DNA of 64,000 bases from CALLPQ01 sp038531745. Its GTDB lineage: Bacteria > Pseudomonadota > Alphaproteobacteria > Caulobacterales > Parvularculaceae. The notes below the pieces were generated by a model that saw only the letters and a list, made by a program, of their open reading frames with translations, searched no databases and was not told where the DNA came from. Within the stretch, counting starts at the first letter, position 1. Each line of letters begins with the position of its first letter. The position numbers and the translations under genes were made by a program. Shown in pieces: positions 25,547 through 35,078 of the stretch. The DNA lies in contig JBCBBJ010000006.1 of assembly GCA_038531745.1 (NCBI GenBank), positions 1-64,000 of the forward strand, in the 5' to 3' direction.

Positions 25547-26686
25547 ATGCCGTCCTATGCCGTGATGTCGATCGTGCATCAATTTCTGCCCGAGCGATAT
25601 CGCCGGTTTGAGCATCTTTATAAGGCGACCGGCCAGAACACCGGAAATCTCCTTTTCTCCACAGCGGTTTGGCGGCAATTGGACGGAACCCGCAAACGCG
25701 TCGGCTTTCGCATTGACCCCGGCAAGATCAATGAACGCTTCGATGCGCTGGTGATACCCGCCGCCAACTGGATCAATCCCGGTACCGATCTTGGTGCGGT
25801 TGCGGACTGCATTGAAAAGCTGACCATTCCCGTGGTGATCATTGGTCTTGGCGCGCAGGCCGTGGACGTTGATGACAATCCAAAGGTGCCCATGCCCGCG
25901 GGGACAGAGCGCCTGTTGCGATTGATTGCTGAGCGTTCACACAGCCTATCGGTACGCGGTGATTTTACCCGGCGGGTCCTCGCCGCCTATGGCATTGACA
26001 ATGTGACGGTCACGGGGTGCCCGTCACTTTATGTGAATTTTGGGCCCAAGCCTAACCCTCAAACCCCGACCCCTTTTGACTTGTCTCGGTGCCTCCTTCA
26101 CGGAACGCGATATTCCGTACAAAAACCAGATTTTTCCTCGCAACCTAAAACCGAAATCAACCGCGCCCTTTATCAGTTTGCGTTCAAGCACCGGCTTGAC
26201 CTGCTCTACCAATCGGAACCGGAGGAAATTGCCTTTCTGCTGGGGTTTGACGATGACAGTGCGCGCCTGACCACCGCGCAGGAACAACACCTGCAAAAGG
26301 TGTACGGCGCTGCGTCCCTGGACGCGGTTTGGGATTATGTGCGTACCCACGGCAAAGTCTTTACCGGCATGCAAGTCTGGTCAAAGGCGATCCGCGACTA
26401 TCAGTTTATTCTCGGCACCCGCCTGCACGGCACGATTATGGCGCTCAACAGCGGCGTGCCCGCAAGCCTTATCACCCATGACAGCCGCACGGCAGAGATT
26501 GCGGACTTCGCAGCAATCCCGGCCATCAACGGAAAAACCATGCGCTTATCTTCGCAATCGATTAAAGCCGCATGGGATGCTTTTGACATGACACCTTATC
26601 AGGAGAGACGCACCCAAAACCGCCGGATTTACCATCGCTTTCTCACGGATAATGGCCTAAGCCCCGCTTTCGAGGCAAACGGTTAA
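25547..26686 (+). CDS. Polysaccharide pyruvyl transferase family protein
   Basis: 379-aa protein of the polysaccharide pyruvyltransferase (CsaB/PssK-like) family, which transfers pyruvate from phosphoenolpyruvate to sugars of surface polymers. The C-terminal motif LGTRLHGTIMALNSGVPASLI and the ITHDSRTAEIADF segment are typical; the N-terminal half has GNLLFSTAVWRQL and VIIGLGAQAVD. ATG 25547 has AGGGAAA upstream and is preferred over 25514. No glycosyltransferases or export genes are nearby, so the polymer is unknown. Same strand as the ligase but 128 bases away. Confidence 0.82.
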   Translation: MPSYAVMSIVHQFLPERYRRFEHLYKATGQNTGNLLFSTAVWRQLDGTRKRVGFRIDPGKINERFDALVIPAANWINPGTDLGAVADCIEKLTIPVVIIGLGAQAVDVDDNPKVPMPAGTERLLRLIAERSHSLSVRGDFTRRVLAAYGIDNVTVTGCPSLYVNFGPKPNPQTPTPFDLSRCLLHGTRYSVQKPDFSSQPKTEINRALYQFAFKHRLDLLYQSEPEEIAFLLGFDDDSARLTTAQEQHLQKVYGAASLDAVWDYVRTHGKVFTGMQVWSKAIRDYQFILGTRLHGTIMALNSGVPASLITHDSRTAEIADFAAIPAINGKTMRLSSQSIKAAWDAFDMTPYQERRTQNRRIYHRFLTDNGLSPAFEANG

Positions 26687-26717
26687 GCACCCTGTACGGA
26701 CGGTCCCCGAAATCTCC

Positions 26718-27320
26718 ATGAGAACAGCGCCCCTCTCCACGCTCCCCCTTGAAACCGGTGCGCTTTCCTTGCGCCTGCCGGTCGATGGCGACGCCGCGCA
26801 GATTACCCGTTTTCTGCAGGATTATGAGATTGTCAAAATGCTGGGCCGGGTGCCCTGGCCTTATGGCGAGGCTGACGCCCGCTGGTGGATCAACAATGCC
26901 CACGAACAGGCTGTTATCGGGCAGGAATATGTGTTGGTGATCATCCATGCTGATCACGGCCTGATCGGCAGTTGTGGCCTGCAAAAAACGCCGAGCCCAG
27001 ATGATCTATCCGTATGGGAATTAGGCTATTGGATTGGCCGTTCCCATTGGCGACAAGGATTAGTGAGCCTGGCGGCCCGCGCAATCCTCAACTGGGGGCG
27101 TGATGTGATTGGCGCCACGGGCTTTGTCTCCGGCCATATTGAAGGTAACGAAGCCTCCGGCCATGTTCTGCAAAAACTCGGCTTCGAAGAGGTTGGCACT
27201 ATCGAGCACTATGCCAGAGGACGAGATAGAATCGTCCGTGCCCGGCGGTTCGTCAAGAATACACCAGCGCAGCTTGCATTGGCGTTTGAGAATCAAAACC
27301 CCCGTCCGAACACCGATTGA
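26718..27320 (+). CDS. GNAT-family N-acetyltransferase
   Basis: Acetyl-CoA-dependent N-acetyltransferase (200 aa) of the RimJ/RimL-like GNAT group. ELGYWIGRSHWRQGLVSLAARAILNW (split by me: WIGRSHWRQG gives the acetyl-CoA pyrophosphate loop) and IEGNEASGHVLQKLGFEEVG are family hallmarks. Substrate not known; related enzymes acetylate ribosomal protein N-termini or small molecules. Begins 31 bases after the pyruvyltransferase-like gene on the same strand and could be co-transcribed. It ends close to the convergent large heme protein gene. Confidence 0.87.
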   Translation: MRTAPLSTLPLETGALSLRLPVDGDAAQITRFLQDYEIVKMLGRVPWPYGEADARWWINNAHEQAVIGQEYVLVIIHADHGLIGSCGLQKTPSPDDLSVWELGYWIGRSHWRQGLVSLAARAILNWGRDVIGATGFVSGHIEGNEASGHVLQKLGFEEVGTIEHYARGRDRIVRARRFVKNTPAQLALAFENQNPRPNTD

Positions 27321-27357
27321 CCAATTTTTCGGTTAGACCCTCAACAAGAAAACGCCG

Positions 27358-30300
27358 TCACGGTGAGCACTGGCCATAGGCTGAAACAAATGCCCCTTGG
27401 ATTTCCCGGTTCGTCCAGAATTTATTATAGGTCACTTGCGCGTGGGGCATAAACCGCGTGCAAAAGGCGTAGTTGCTGTCCTCAAAATGACCGGGGCGTT
27501 CAAAGTTCAGTCCATAATCATCGTCTGAGTCATCGAGCGCAATGTGACAGGTGCGGCAGACCCGTCCGGCAATGTTTTCATACCGATCACCCAGTGCCGG
27601 GTTTTGCGCATCAAGAGAACTCCAGCTATCGCCATTCCGGTCAGGTAGTGATGGCAGGTAGGCCTGTTGATCCACACCTGTAAATGGGCACGGATCATTC
27701 GCCGGAGACGCACCAGCGCGGTACCATTGCGATATCGTATTCACAATTGTCGATAACGGTTTTGACGGCACCACAAACTCGCAGTTGAGATTTTTGACGA
27801 CCGTCAAGCGTTTTTGAAGCCGCACGCCAGGCGTATCGCCCGGAGATTCAATGGCAACCGGTTGCAACTGAGTAATCGCTTCCAGATCGAACTCACGGAA
27901 CGATGAGCGATCTGCCTTCAAAAACTGAACAAAAGCAGGTTTGGACAGCGCCTGCTGCGCCCCTGGGGTTACGAAAAATGCGCCAGTGTCAAAATGCGGC
28001 GTAAAGCCACCATGGCAAACCTGACAAACATTGGGCACGGATCGAAAATCACTGATTTGATCAAGTTTCACGGCGCTGAACCGTTGGCCACCCGCCACAG
28101 TACCGGCATAAGCGAAAAAGGTGACAACGCGGCCCACACTCTCCGCACCCGGAACTTTTGCAAACTCCATGGCGACCGTGGCAAACCCTTCACCGATATT
28201 CTGTTCGTGGGCGGAAACGGCGCCATTGGGATCTCGGTCAAACTGGTCCCCAAAGTCGGCAATATGATTACCAACAATACAAAAGACATCCTGCTCGCTG
28301 GTAGGATCGGCAGGATCATCGAGCGGCCCCTTCAAGCATTGCATTTTGCGCCCCGACCCAAGATCGCCGCTATTGAGATAGGATAGCTCCACAATATCAG
28401 AATTATTCAACGTATAGCCTGCCACCGGATAGTCTTGATTCTCCGTGCTGGGCCCGGTTTTTGGATGCAGGTTTGCCTGGTCAAAAACCGGCTGAAAACC
28501 ATTTACCGCAAGCCAATCATGGAGGGTTGTTTTGGCATTGTTTCCGTCGATCATGGAATAATATGCATCGCCGCTCAAACTTGCCGTACCAACAATATTC
28601 GACGTGGATTCCTTCAAGGTAAGAAACTCACCGCCATTGTTTCCGCTAACGGGTGTCGAACGAGAAATCCGCACTTCGGTTTTGCAATCTGCATAGGGAA
28701 AGGCCGGGCGCCGATTGTTGCCAGTGGGAATTCCATCCTGATCGTCCAACGCGATAAAGTAGCGTCTTTGGCTTTGCGGCTCCTGCAAGGTTGCCGCATA
28801 GCTTGGCGGCTTGGTCATATCGGTTTCGGTGTTCTCCTCCAGGATAAAATTCAAGTCACCGGAAGCGATCGAGTTCGGGATAGATTGGCTGGAGCTGCCA
28901 TCGAGCAATTCAAAATAGATCCGGTTTGGCGTCTGCGCATCGCCGGCGTTCAAGCCATAAACGGCATTCATCCGGGTATCGAGGGTGATCACTTTACTTT
29001 GCTCAGTACCGGGAACAACAGCACCATTGCGAAAGGCGGAGGAGGTGACGCGAATGCGGCGCTCGCCGGGGTCCAACCTTTGAAAGTCCGGAGTGACGCG
29101 CACGCACGCTCTAACACCGCCTGACAAATCCCGGTCCATATTAATGGTCGAGAAATGGCGCAAATCGGTCATATAATATCCATTTCGTAACCGCGCCCGG
29201 TTCTGGTTTTCCTCCCAGATGCCGGTTGCCTCATTATAGGTCCACACACGCATAGTTCGCGGTGGGCGCGGGGCGCCATTGCCAACACGGCTTGTGGCGA
29301 CCGGTACCGCAAGCTCTGCAGTCTGACCATCGGCAAGCTGAAGACTGTTGCCATCAAGGTCCCGCAGATCAATTTGCACCGCGCCATAGGATAGAAGATC
29401 CAACCGGTTGCAATTGAGATCCTCGGCCAGATAATCACCAGGTAGGGCATCAACCCGCGAGTCATAGTAAGCGAGGGTCGCGGTCATATTGCCAAAGTAC
29501 GCCTCGCCCGTGTCCTCGCGCACAAGCCCGCCGGCCGGTAATTGTAACCGCGTTGGAAATTTGAGGCGCGAATCCTCGTTTTTGGCAAAGGCCGGATCGA
29601 CAACCGTACCCCCGCTTTCTGCACTAAGGGTCTGTGTGGGCAGTTTCTTCAGGGTAAAGACGACCCCCGTGCGACCGCGGTCATGGATTTCTGACTGCGT
29701 GAGATAGCCCGGCGCCGACACAGTGATGGCATACCGATTGTCATCGTCGGCGTCGACGCGGGCACTGAAGCCACCGGTAGCCGACACCTGCGCCGGCGCG
29801 CCATTGATTGTCACCGTCAGGCCGTCCGGAATCGCGCCACGATCACCGGCAATAACGGTGCCCGAAAACGGCGCTTTGCCAGGGTCCTGCGGCGTTATGG
29901 TGAAGTTATCGCGCCGCTGTGACCATTGACCGGTTTTGCCCAACGAGAAAACTTCAACGCTGTGGCGTCCGGTGCTTTTCGGCGTTCTCCACGTGGCCGT
30001 ATTATTACCGGTGACGGTTAATGAGCCGCCCGTGGCTTCCCAACGCAGGCCCTCGATTTGCCCATTGGGGATGGCCGTGAGTTTCACCTGCGTATCGGGT
30101 GGTAGGAGGCGCGCCTCACGATTTGCCCATTGGGCTATGATTGCTTGAACCGGTGCTTTGCTGCCTGGCAAGGGCTCATAGAGTTCAAGCCCGCTGCTCG
30201 CTGGAATTCGGGCCGTGCGTGTCGTGACCTGATTGCTCAAAACCGATTGGAAACCAGGGGTAATGGCGGCGACACCGTTCGCCGTGGCCCGGCGACCCAC

Positions 30301-30525
30301 CTGATATGTGAGAAGATAGTCACGCGCGTCATTTGAGACCTGCGGGCAGCTAATATCAATACTCGTCTGACTACGGATGACCTTCGGGATCACATATTGA
30401 CCCCAAGCATTGGCGCGCACAACCTGGCGGTCGCCGCTCTCATTGGTGGAGATCGTCTCGCCGACAAGGTCGATCCCGGCTGACGGCCTTAGAAGACGAC
30501 AGATCGACCCATCCTCATAGGTCAC
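27358..30525 (-). CDS. C-terminal fragment of a giant secreted CxxCH (cytochrome c-like) protein
   Basis: Open frame of about 1055 codons. It begins with Ig-like/carboxypeptidase-regulatory repeats, then a CILP/ZU5-like segment (LPAGGLVREDTGEAYFGNMT near 335) and ends with two CxxCH heme-attachment motifs, VCQVCHGG near 828 and VCRTCHIA near 997. The nominal GTG start has no ribosome-binding site; the same frame continues upstream without a break to a TAG at 30652-30654, and beyond it to a fragment with a signal peptide. So this is most likely the rear part of one gene of about 1,260 codons interrupted by an amber codon. Substrate and partners are not evident. Confidence 0.7.
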   Translation of the reverse strand: MTYEDGSICRLLRPSAGIDLVGETISTNESGDRQVVRANAWGQYVIPKVIRSQTSIDISCPQVSNDARDYLLTYQVGRRATANGVAAITPGFQSVLSNQVTTRTARIPASSGLELYEPLPGSKAPVQAIIAQWANREARLLPPDTQVKLTAIPNGQIEGLRWEATGGSLTVTGNNTATWRTPKSTGRHSVEVFSLGKTGQWSQRRDNFTITPQDPGKAPFSGTVIAGDRGAIPDGLTVTINGAPAQVSATGGFSARVDADDDNRYAITVSAPGYLTQSEIHDRGRTGVVFTLKKLPTQTLSAESGGTVVDPAFAKNEDSRLKFPTRLQLPAGGLVREDTGEAYFGNMTATLAYYDSRVDALPGDYLAEDLNCNRLDLLSYGAVQIDLRDLDGNSLQLADGQTAELAVPVATSRVGNGAPRPPRTMRVWTYNEATGIWEENQNRARLRNGYYMTDLRHFSTINMDRDLSGGVRACVRVTPDFQRLDPGERRIRVTSSAFRNGAVVPGTEQSKVITLDTRMNAVYGLNAGDAQTPNRIYFELLDGSSSQSIPNSIASGDLNFILEENTETDMTKPPSYAATLQEPQSQRRYFIALDDQDGIPTGNNRRPAFPYADCKTEVRISRSTPVSGNNGGEFLTLKESTSNIVGTASLSGDAYYSMIDGNNAKTTLHDWLAVNGFQPVFDQANLHPKTGPSTENQDYPVAGYTLNNSDIVELSYLNSGDLGSGRKMQCLKGPLDDPADPTSEQDVFCIVGNHIADFGDQFDRDPNGAVSAHEQNIGEGFATVAMEFAKVPGAESVGRVVTFFAYAGTVAGGQRFSAVKLDQISDFRSVPNVCQVCHGGFTPHFDTGAFFVTPGAQQALSKPAFVQFLKADRSSFREFDLEAITQLQPVAIESPGDTPGVRLQKRLTVVKNLNCEFVVPSKPLSTIVNTISQWYRAGASPANDPCPFTGVDQQAYLPSLPDRNGDSWSSLDAQNPALGDRYENIAGRVCRTCHIALDDSDDDYGLNFERPGHFEDSNYAFCTRFMPHAQVTYNKFWTNREIQGAFVSAYGQCSP

Positions 30526-30651
30526 CGTACCCGCAACAACGCGTGCCCCTTCATTGCGGCGTGGTTGCAGATAAATTGGCTGTGGATAAGCCGTTTTATT
30601 ACCAACAGTGATGACGCGGTTATCACAAGGGCCACGATAGGCCTTTGATGT

Positions 30652-31146
30652 CTAGCAGACATTATACGTACCCGGTACAACGCCCATCACATTATAAACG
30701 CCACGCACATCGGTTTGGATACTGGATGTTTGATTACCCGTTCGGGTATTTTTCAGATAGACTTCAATATCAGGCAACAACACTGTACGGGGCAGAGCCG
30801 GGTCTTCGCGCACGATGTATTTCTTATCGCCACGCACAAACAGCCGGTCTTCGCGTAAATCCGCAAAGATAACGCCGTGCACCCGCTGCGTTTTCACTTT
30901 GAGAAATTGGGTGATATTCCGCCGCAGACGCAAATCCGGATTTTGCGCTTCGCGGAGTTTGAGCTCCTGGGGGTTCAAGCGATCAGTTCGCTGAATGGCG
31001 TCAGGGATACGCCTGATCGTTGGTGTCTCATCATCCTGGGCCTGCGCCGACAGCGAAACAAAAACACTCGCTATTATGGCAACGCCGGTCGCATATCCTG
31101 GCCCCATCGCCATGACAGCGCGCGCAAAAATTCGCTTTGATGGCAT
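30652..31146 (-). CDS. N-terminal fragment of the giant secreted protein, ended by TAG
   Basis: 164 residues starting at ATG 31146 with GGGAGAG upstream. A signal peptide (ends near SAQAQ, about residue 37) is followed by a low-complexity charged stretch and the start of a carboxypeptidase-regulatory-like domain, QTDVRGVYNVMGVVPGTYNVC, which is broken off at TAG directly after Cys. In that domain type the strand would continue, and the downstream codons in the same frame (TSKAYRGPCDNRVITVGN...) do continue it. This fragment alone is unlikely to be a complete protein. Confidence 0.7.
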   Translation of the reverse strand: MPSKRIFARAVMAMGPGYATGVAIIASVFVSLSAQAQDDETPTIRRIPDAIQRTDRLNPQELKLREAQNPDLRLRRNITQFLKVKTQRVHGVIFADLREDRLFVRGDKKYIVREDPALPRTVLLPDIEVYLKNTRTGNQTSSIQTDVRGVYNVMGVVPGTYNVC

Positions 31147-31430
31147 GTCCACTCTCCCGTTTTCTCTCCGATAAACACGATAGCAATCAAATTTCCGCTC
31201 GGAAAATACCCCATTCGATCCCCTATGATTACCGATTGGTAAGGTCTCGGTTTGGCTATTCACAGGAAACCTGACGACCGGGAAAAATCGCGCATTGGAA
31301 ATGGTGTGAAATCATGCGGATAGAGATCCGGCCAATGTCCCAGATATGGGCCTTTTGTCGCCAAAAAAGCGTGGTGTTGCGTCGCGATCGATGCCTTTGC
31401 ATTGGGGGCGATCGTCTCTATCTTCCACCC

Positions 31431-33824
31431 ATGTCCCAGACCCCTGCCCCCGCACGGCGCCGCAAGGCGCCGACCACCCAGCCATCGACGCCGAAGGAAG
31501 ACATTACGCCGGTTGCGGGCGGGTTTTCCGAGGCCATGGCCGCCTATCATGATGCGGTTTCCACATCAGAATGGCAGCCCCATCGGCCGGAACGCCCCAA
31601 CCTGCCCAAAATTTCCCGGCCCCTAGAAGTTGTCTCCGCCTACGAACCCGCGGGAGATCAGCCCACGGCCATCACGGAATTGTCGGCGGGCGCCGGCGAG
31701 GGCGAGTGGGACCAGGTGCTGCTAGGGGCCACGGGGACCGGCAAAACCTTTACCATGGCCAAAGTCATCGAAAAGCTGCAACGCCCGGCGCTGATCCTTG
31801 CCCCTAACAAAACCCTCGCGGCGCAGCTTTATAACGAGTTCAAGGCGTTCTTTCCAAACAATGCGGTCGAGTATTTTGTGTCATACTATGACTATTATCA
31901 GCCCGAGGCCTATGTGCCGCGGTCCGACACCTATATTGAAAAAGAAAGCTCCATTAACGAGCAGATCGACCGGATGCGTCACGCGGCGACCCGCGCGCTG
32001 TTAGAACGCGATGATGTGATCATCGTTGCGTCCGTATCCTGTATTTATGGTATTGGCTCGGTTGAAACCTATACGGCCATGACCTTCTCGCTGGAGACGG
32101 GACAGGAAATTTCTCGCAAGCAATTGCTCGCTGACTTAGTGGCCTTGCAATATAAGCGCAACGAAACAGCCTTCGTACGCGGATCATTCCGCGCCAAGGG
32201 CGATGTAATCGAGATTTTTCCGGCCCACTATGAGGATCGCGCCTGGCGCGTTTCCATGTTTGGCGACGAAATTGAAGACATTACCGAATTTGATCCGCTC
32301 ACGGGGCAAAAATCCTCTGAGCTCGAAGCGGTTACCATCTATGCCAACAGTCACTATGTGACCCCGCGCCCCACCCTGAACCAGGCGGTGGCGGCGATCA
32401 AAAAAGAATTGAACGAAACCCTGCCCATTATGCGGGCGGAGGGGCGGTTGTTGGAAGCGCAACGCCTTGAGCAACGGGTCACCTTCGATATTGAAATGAT
32501 GCTCGCTACGGGGTCGTGCAATGGGATCGAAAATTATTCGCGCTATCTTACCGGGCGTCAGCCGGGCGAACCCCCGCCAACCCTGTTTGAATATTTGCCG
32601 GAAAATGCGGTTGTGTTCACCGATGAAAGCCATGTGACGGTGCCGCAGATTGGGGCCATGTTCAAAGGCGACTTTAATCGCAAACGCACGCTCGCCGAGT
32701 ATGGGTTCCGCTTGCCGTCATGCATGGATAACCGCCCCCTAAAATTCGAAGAATGGGAAAAGATGCGTCCCCAGACGGTTCACGTATCGGCAACGCCCGG
32801 CTCCTGGGAAATGGACCGCACGGGCGGCATCTTCACCGAGCAGGTTATTCGGCCCACAGGTCTTATCGATCCGGAAGTTGAAATCCGCCCGGTGACCGGC
32901 GACAAGACCAACCAGGTCGATGACGTGATCGACGAATGCAAGAAAGTCGCGGCGAAAGGTGGACGTGTTCTCGTCACCACCCTGACCAAACGCATGTCCG
33001 AAGACCTGACCGAATACATGCATGAACAAGGCATCCGTGTACGGTATATGCACTCCGACATTGATACACTGGAGCGTATTGAGATTTTGCGTGATTTGCG
33101 GCTTGGGGCGTTTGATGTGTTGGTGGGCATTAACCTTCTGCGTGAAGGGCTGGATATTCCCGAATGTCAATTGGTGGCCATTCTTGATGCGGATAAAGAA
33201 GGGTTTTTACGGTCAGAAACATCCCTGATCCAAACCATTGGCCGGGCGGCCCGGAATGTTGATGGCCGCGTTATTCTTTATGCGGACCGGATGACAGGCT
33301 CCATGGAACGCGCCATGGCGGAGACCGAACGGCGCCGCGAAAAACAGATTGCCCATAACGAGGCGCACAATATCACCCCGCAAACGGTGAAGGCGACGAT
33401 TGCAGAGATCGCCAAATCCGATGATGAGGGCGCAAAAGCGGCCATGGGTCAAACCTTTGTGGGCCACAAGGGCGTGCGCGCCGCAGCGCCCGGCGCCGTC
33501 AGTGGTTTTGCCGAAGGCCAGGCCGAATTCGAAGCCGCACCCATGGGCGATAATCTCAAAACCCATCTGGCGCATCTGGAAAAAGAAATGCGCGAGGCGG
33601 CCTCCAACCTGGAATTCGAGACCGCAGCGCGGATGCGTGATGAGATCAAACGCTTGCAGGAAACCGAACTTGCCATCGCCGACGATCCTTTGGCGCGTCA
33701 GTCAGCTGTTGAGGCGCGGGTAGAAGATGCGTCCGACGGTCGGATCAAGAAAAGCGAAGGCACAGTGAGCACCGTACGATCCCGGCCCAAGGGCGCAAAA
33801 GCAAAAGCGCGTCGAAAGCGGTAA
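31431..33824 (+). CDS. uvrB: UvrB, excinuclease ABC subunit B
   Basis: Nucleotide excision repair helicase-like subunit that loads onto damage with UvrA and recruits UvrC. 797 aa from ATG 31431; an upstream ATG (31314) would add an unconserved 39-residue extension. Walker A GATGTGKTFT at about 99-108, the beta-hairpin YYDYYQPEAYVP, DESHVT, and the helicase motifs LREGLDIPE and QTIGRAARN are present. The UVR domain (HLAHLEKEMREAA...EFETAARMRDEI) is followed by a long basic tail of about 60 residues ending KAKARRKR. Large for the family (about 670) because of both end extensions. Confidence 0.97.
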   Translation: MSQTPAPARRRKAPTTQPSTPKEDITPVAGGFSEAMAAYHDAVSTSEWQPHRPERPNLPKISRPLEVVSAYEPAGDQPTAITELSAGAGEGEWDQVLLGATGTGKTFTMAKVIEKLQRPALILAPNKTLAAQLYNEFKAFFPNNAVEYFVSYYDYYQPEAYVPRSDTYIEKESSINEQIDRMRHAATRALLERDDVIIVASVSCIYGIGSVETYTAMTFSLETGQEISRKQLLADLVALQYKRNETAFVRGSFRAKGDVIEIFPAHYEDRAWRVSMFGDEIEDITEFDPLTGQKSSELEAVTIYANSHYVTPRPTLNQAVAAIKKELNETLPIMRAEGRLLEAQRLEQRVTFDIEMMLATGSCNGIENYSRYLTGRQPGEPPPTLFEYLPENAVVFTDESHVTVPQIGAMFKGDFNRKRTLAEYGFRLPSCMDNRPLKFEEWEKMRPQTVHVSATPGSWEMDRTGGIFTEQVIRPTGLIDPEVEIRPVTGDKTNQVDDVIDECKKVAAKGGRVLVTTLTKRMSEDLTEYMHEQGIRVRYMHSDIDTLERIEILRDLRLGAFDVLVGINLLREGLDIPECQLVAILDADKEGFLRSETSLIQTIGRAARNVDGRVILYADRMTGSMERAMAETERRREKQIAHNEAHNITPQTVKATIAEIAKSDDEGAKAAMGQTFVGHKGVRAAAPGAVSGFAEGQAEFEAAPMGDNLKTHLAHLEKEMREAASNLEFETAARMRDEIKRLQETELAIADDPLARQSAVEARVEDASDGRIKKSEGTVSTVRSRPKGAKAKARRKR

Positions 33825-34039
33825 CGAGTCCCGCAATTCGAGGCAAAACGCCGTCTGGCAAACAAACTGAGGTTCATACACCCGGGGTATAGACGGCACC
33901 CGGTTGGATGATCACGCGAATTTGGGTTGGGCTTTTCGCGTATTCGGCTCCTCAAACGACTGCCAATAGAATCTATTGCTGATGTAACGTTCTGTGGTAT
34001 CCTTCCGTTTGTCAAAATATAAAAGGGAAGGGAACCCAA

Positions 34040-34330
34040 ATGGATTTGATGCAACTTTTATTGAGCGGTGCCGGCGGCGCGATCATCGGCCCGCTGATTT
34101 CGCAATTTCTGGGTGGCGGCAATTCAAGCCTGATTACGCGCATCATCACCGGCGTCGTTGGCGGCGTGGGCGCTGGCGCCGGGGCCGATGCTGCTGGGAT
34201 CAGCGAGATGCTTGGCGGCATACTGGGCAATGGCGATCTGATGGCCATGGTTGCGCCCGTGCTGGAAGGCGGCGTTGGCGGTGGAATTCTCTCCACGCTT
34301 GGCGGCATGGTCACGAAACGCAACGACTAA
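34040..34330 (+). CDS. Small glycine-rich membrane protein, unknown
   Basis: 96 aa with two glycine-rich hydrophobic stretches: LLLSGAGGAIIGPLISQFLGGG (given in part) near the start and VVGGVGAGAGAD / GGVGGGILSTLGGM further on. Predicted membrane-associated, possibly a GlsB/YeaQ-like or bacteriocin-like peptide, but the match is weak. A good AAGGGAA ribosome-binding site precedes ATG 34040. It is the first of three features in a gap between uvrB and gatB with lower GC than the surrounding core genes. Expression and function not known. Confidence 0.65.
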   Translation: MDLMQLLLSGAGGAIIGPLISQFLGGGNSSLITRIITGVVGGVGAGAGADAAGISEMLGGILGNGDLMAMVAPVLEGGVGGGILSTLGGMVTKRND

Positions 34331-34390
34331 GGCATTTCCCGGAAGCGTATGGGCGGTGCTGCAGTGCAGCAACGCCTCAGGCGCAGGCAA

Positions 34391-34456
34391 AATAGAGTGT
34401 TCGATCTATAGACGCCATTAACAAAATTTCGCTATCGACGAATAGAGTGATCTATT
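34391..34456. promoter_or_regulatory. Two AATAGA...TCTAT inverted motifs 50 bp apart, possible operators
   Basis: AATAGAGTG occurs at 34391-34399 and again at 34441-34449, exactly 50 bases apart. The second forms AATAGA-GTGA-TCTATT, a perfect six-base inverted repeat; the first forms AATAGA with an eight-base gap and TCTATA. They lie 67-130 bases upstream of the start at 34523, on DNA with no gene. A DNA-binding protein site is a guess from symmetry and spacing. Confidence 0.3.
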
Positions 34457-34522
34457 GGCGGTAGCGAGAAATGAGCTACGCTCAAATTGTGATACGAAAA
34501 TGCTGCGGCGGGAGAATGCATC

Positions 34523-34825
34523 ATGCCCATGGGTGTATTGGAAATCGACGAAAAGATGGAATTATCGTTTCCGGCGATGCCTGCGTCGACCCAGCCGGTG
34601 GATCCTGTTGCGCCCCTGTCCGCAAAGTCAGACACCATTGACGTTGACGCTTTCCGGGCCACCAGCACGTCTGAAAAGATCGACGTGGACTTCGGCAATT
34701 TGCGGTCCACCAGCCCCGTATCTTTGGAGATTGACGCTGCGGCAATCGAGGCTTTCGGCCGGGTGTATTTCGTTGACCCCGCGCAAGTTGACCTCGGGCT
34801 AACGGACGCTCTCTCTCTGTTTTAG
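34523..34825 (+). CDS. Acidic hypothetical protein with short internal repeat
   Basis: 100-aa, Asp/Ser/Thr-rich soluble protein with GGGAG upstream of ATG 34523. Residues about 37-70 contain a degenerate repeat: DTIDVDAFRATSTS and EKIDVDFGNLRSTS. No signal peptide, membrane segment or named domain. Low GC relative to core neighbours; may be an accessory or orphan gene. Confidence rests mainly on the ribosome-binding site and codon pattern. Confidence 0.5.
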   Translation: MPMGVLEIDEKMELSFPAMPASTQPVDPVAPLSAKSDTIDVDAFRATSTSEKIDVDFGNLRSTSPVSLEIDAAAIEAFGRVYFVDPAQVDLGLTDALSLF

Positions 34826-35078
34826 CGCGATTGTTAGCTTCTAACCGAAAATTCGGTTTCGTCTGTCGAAAACGTGTTTTTCGAGAATCGGAGCGCCGTT
34901 CACATTAATATGTGAGCACCGGAAGCGCAAAAAAACGCGTTTACAGACGACGAAAATAGACTTTTCGGTTTGGCTCTTAGCCAGCAGCGATTATTTGCTA
35001 TTGAATTGATGACGCCACAATCCTTGACGCTTTCCAGATTATTGGTCATTTTGCCAATAATGAAGGGGAACGTGGGCA

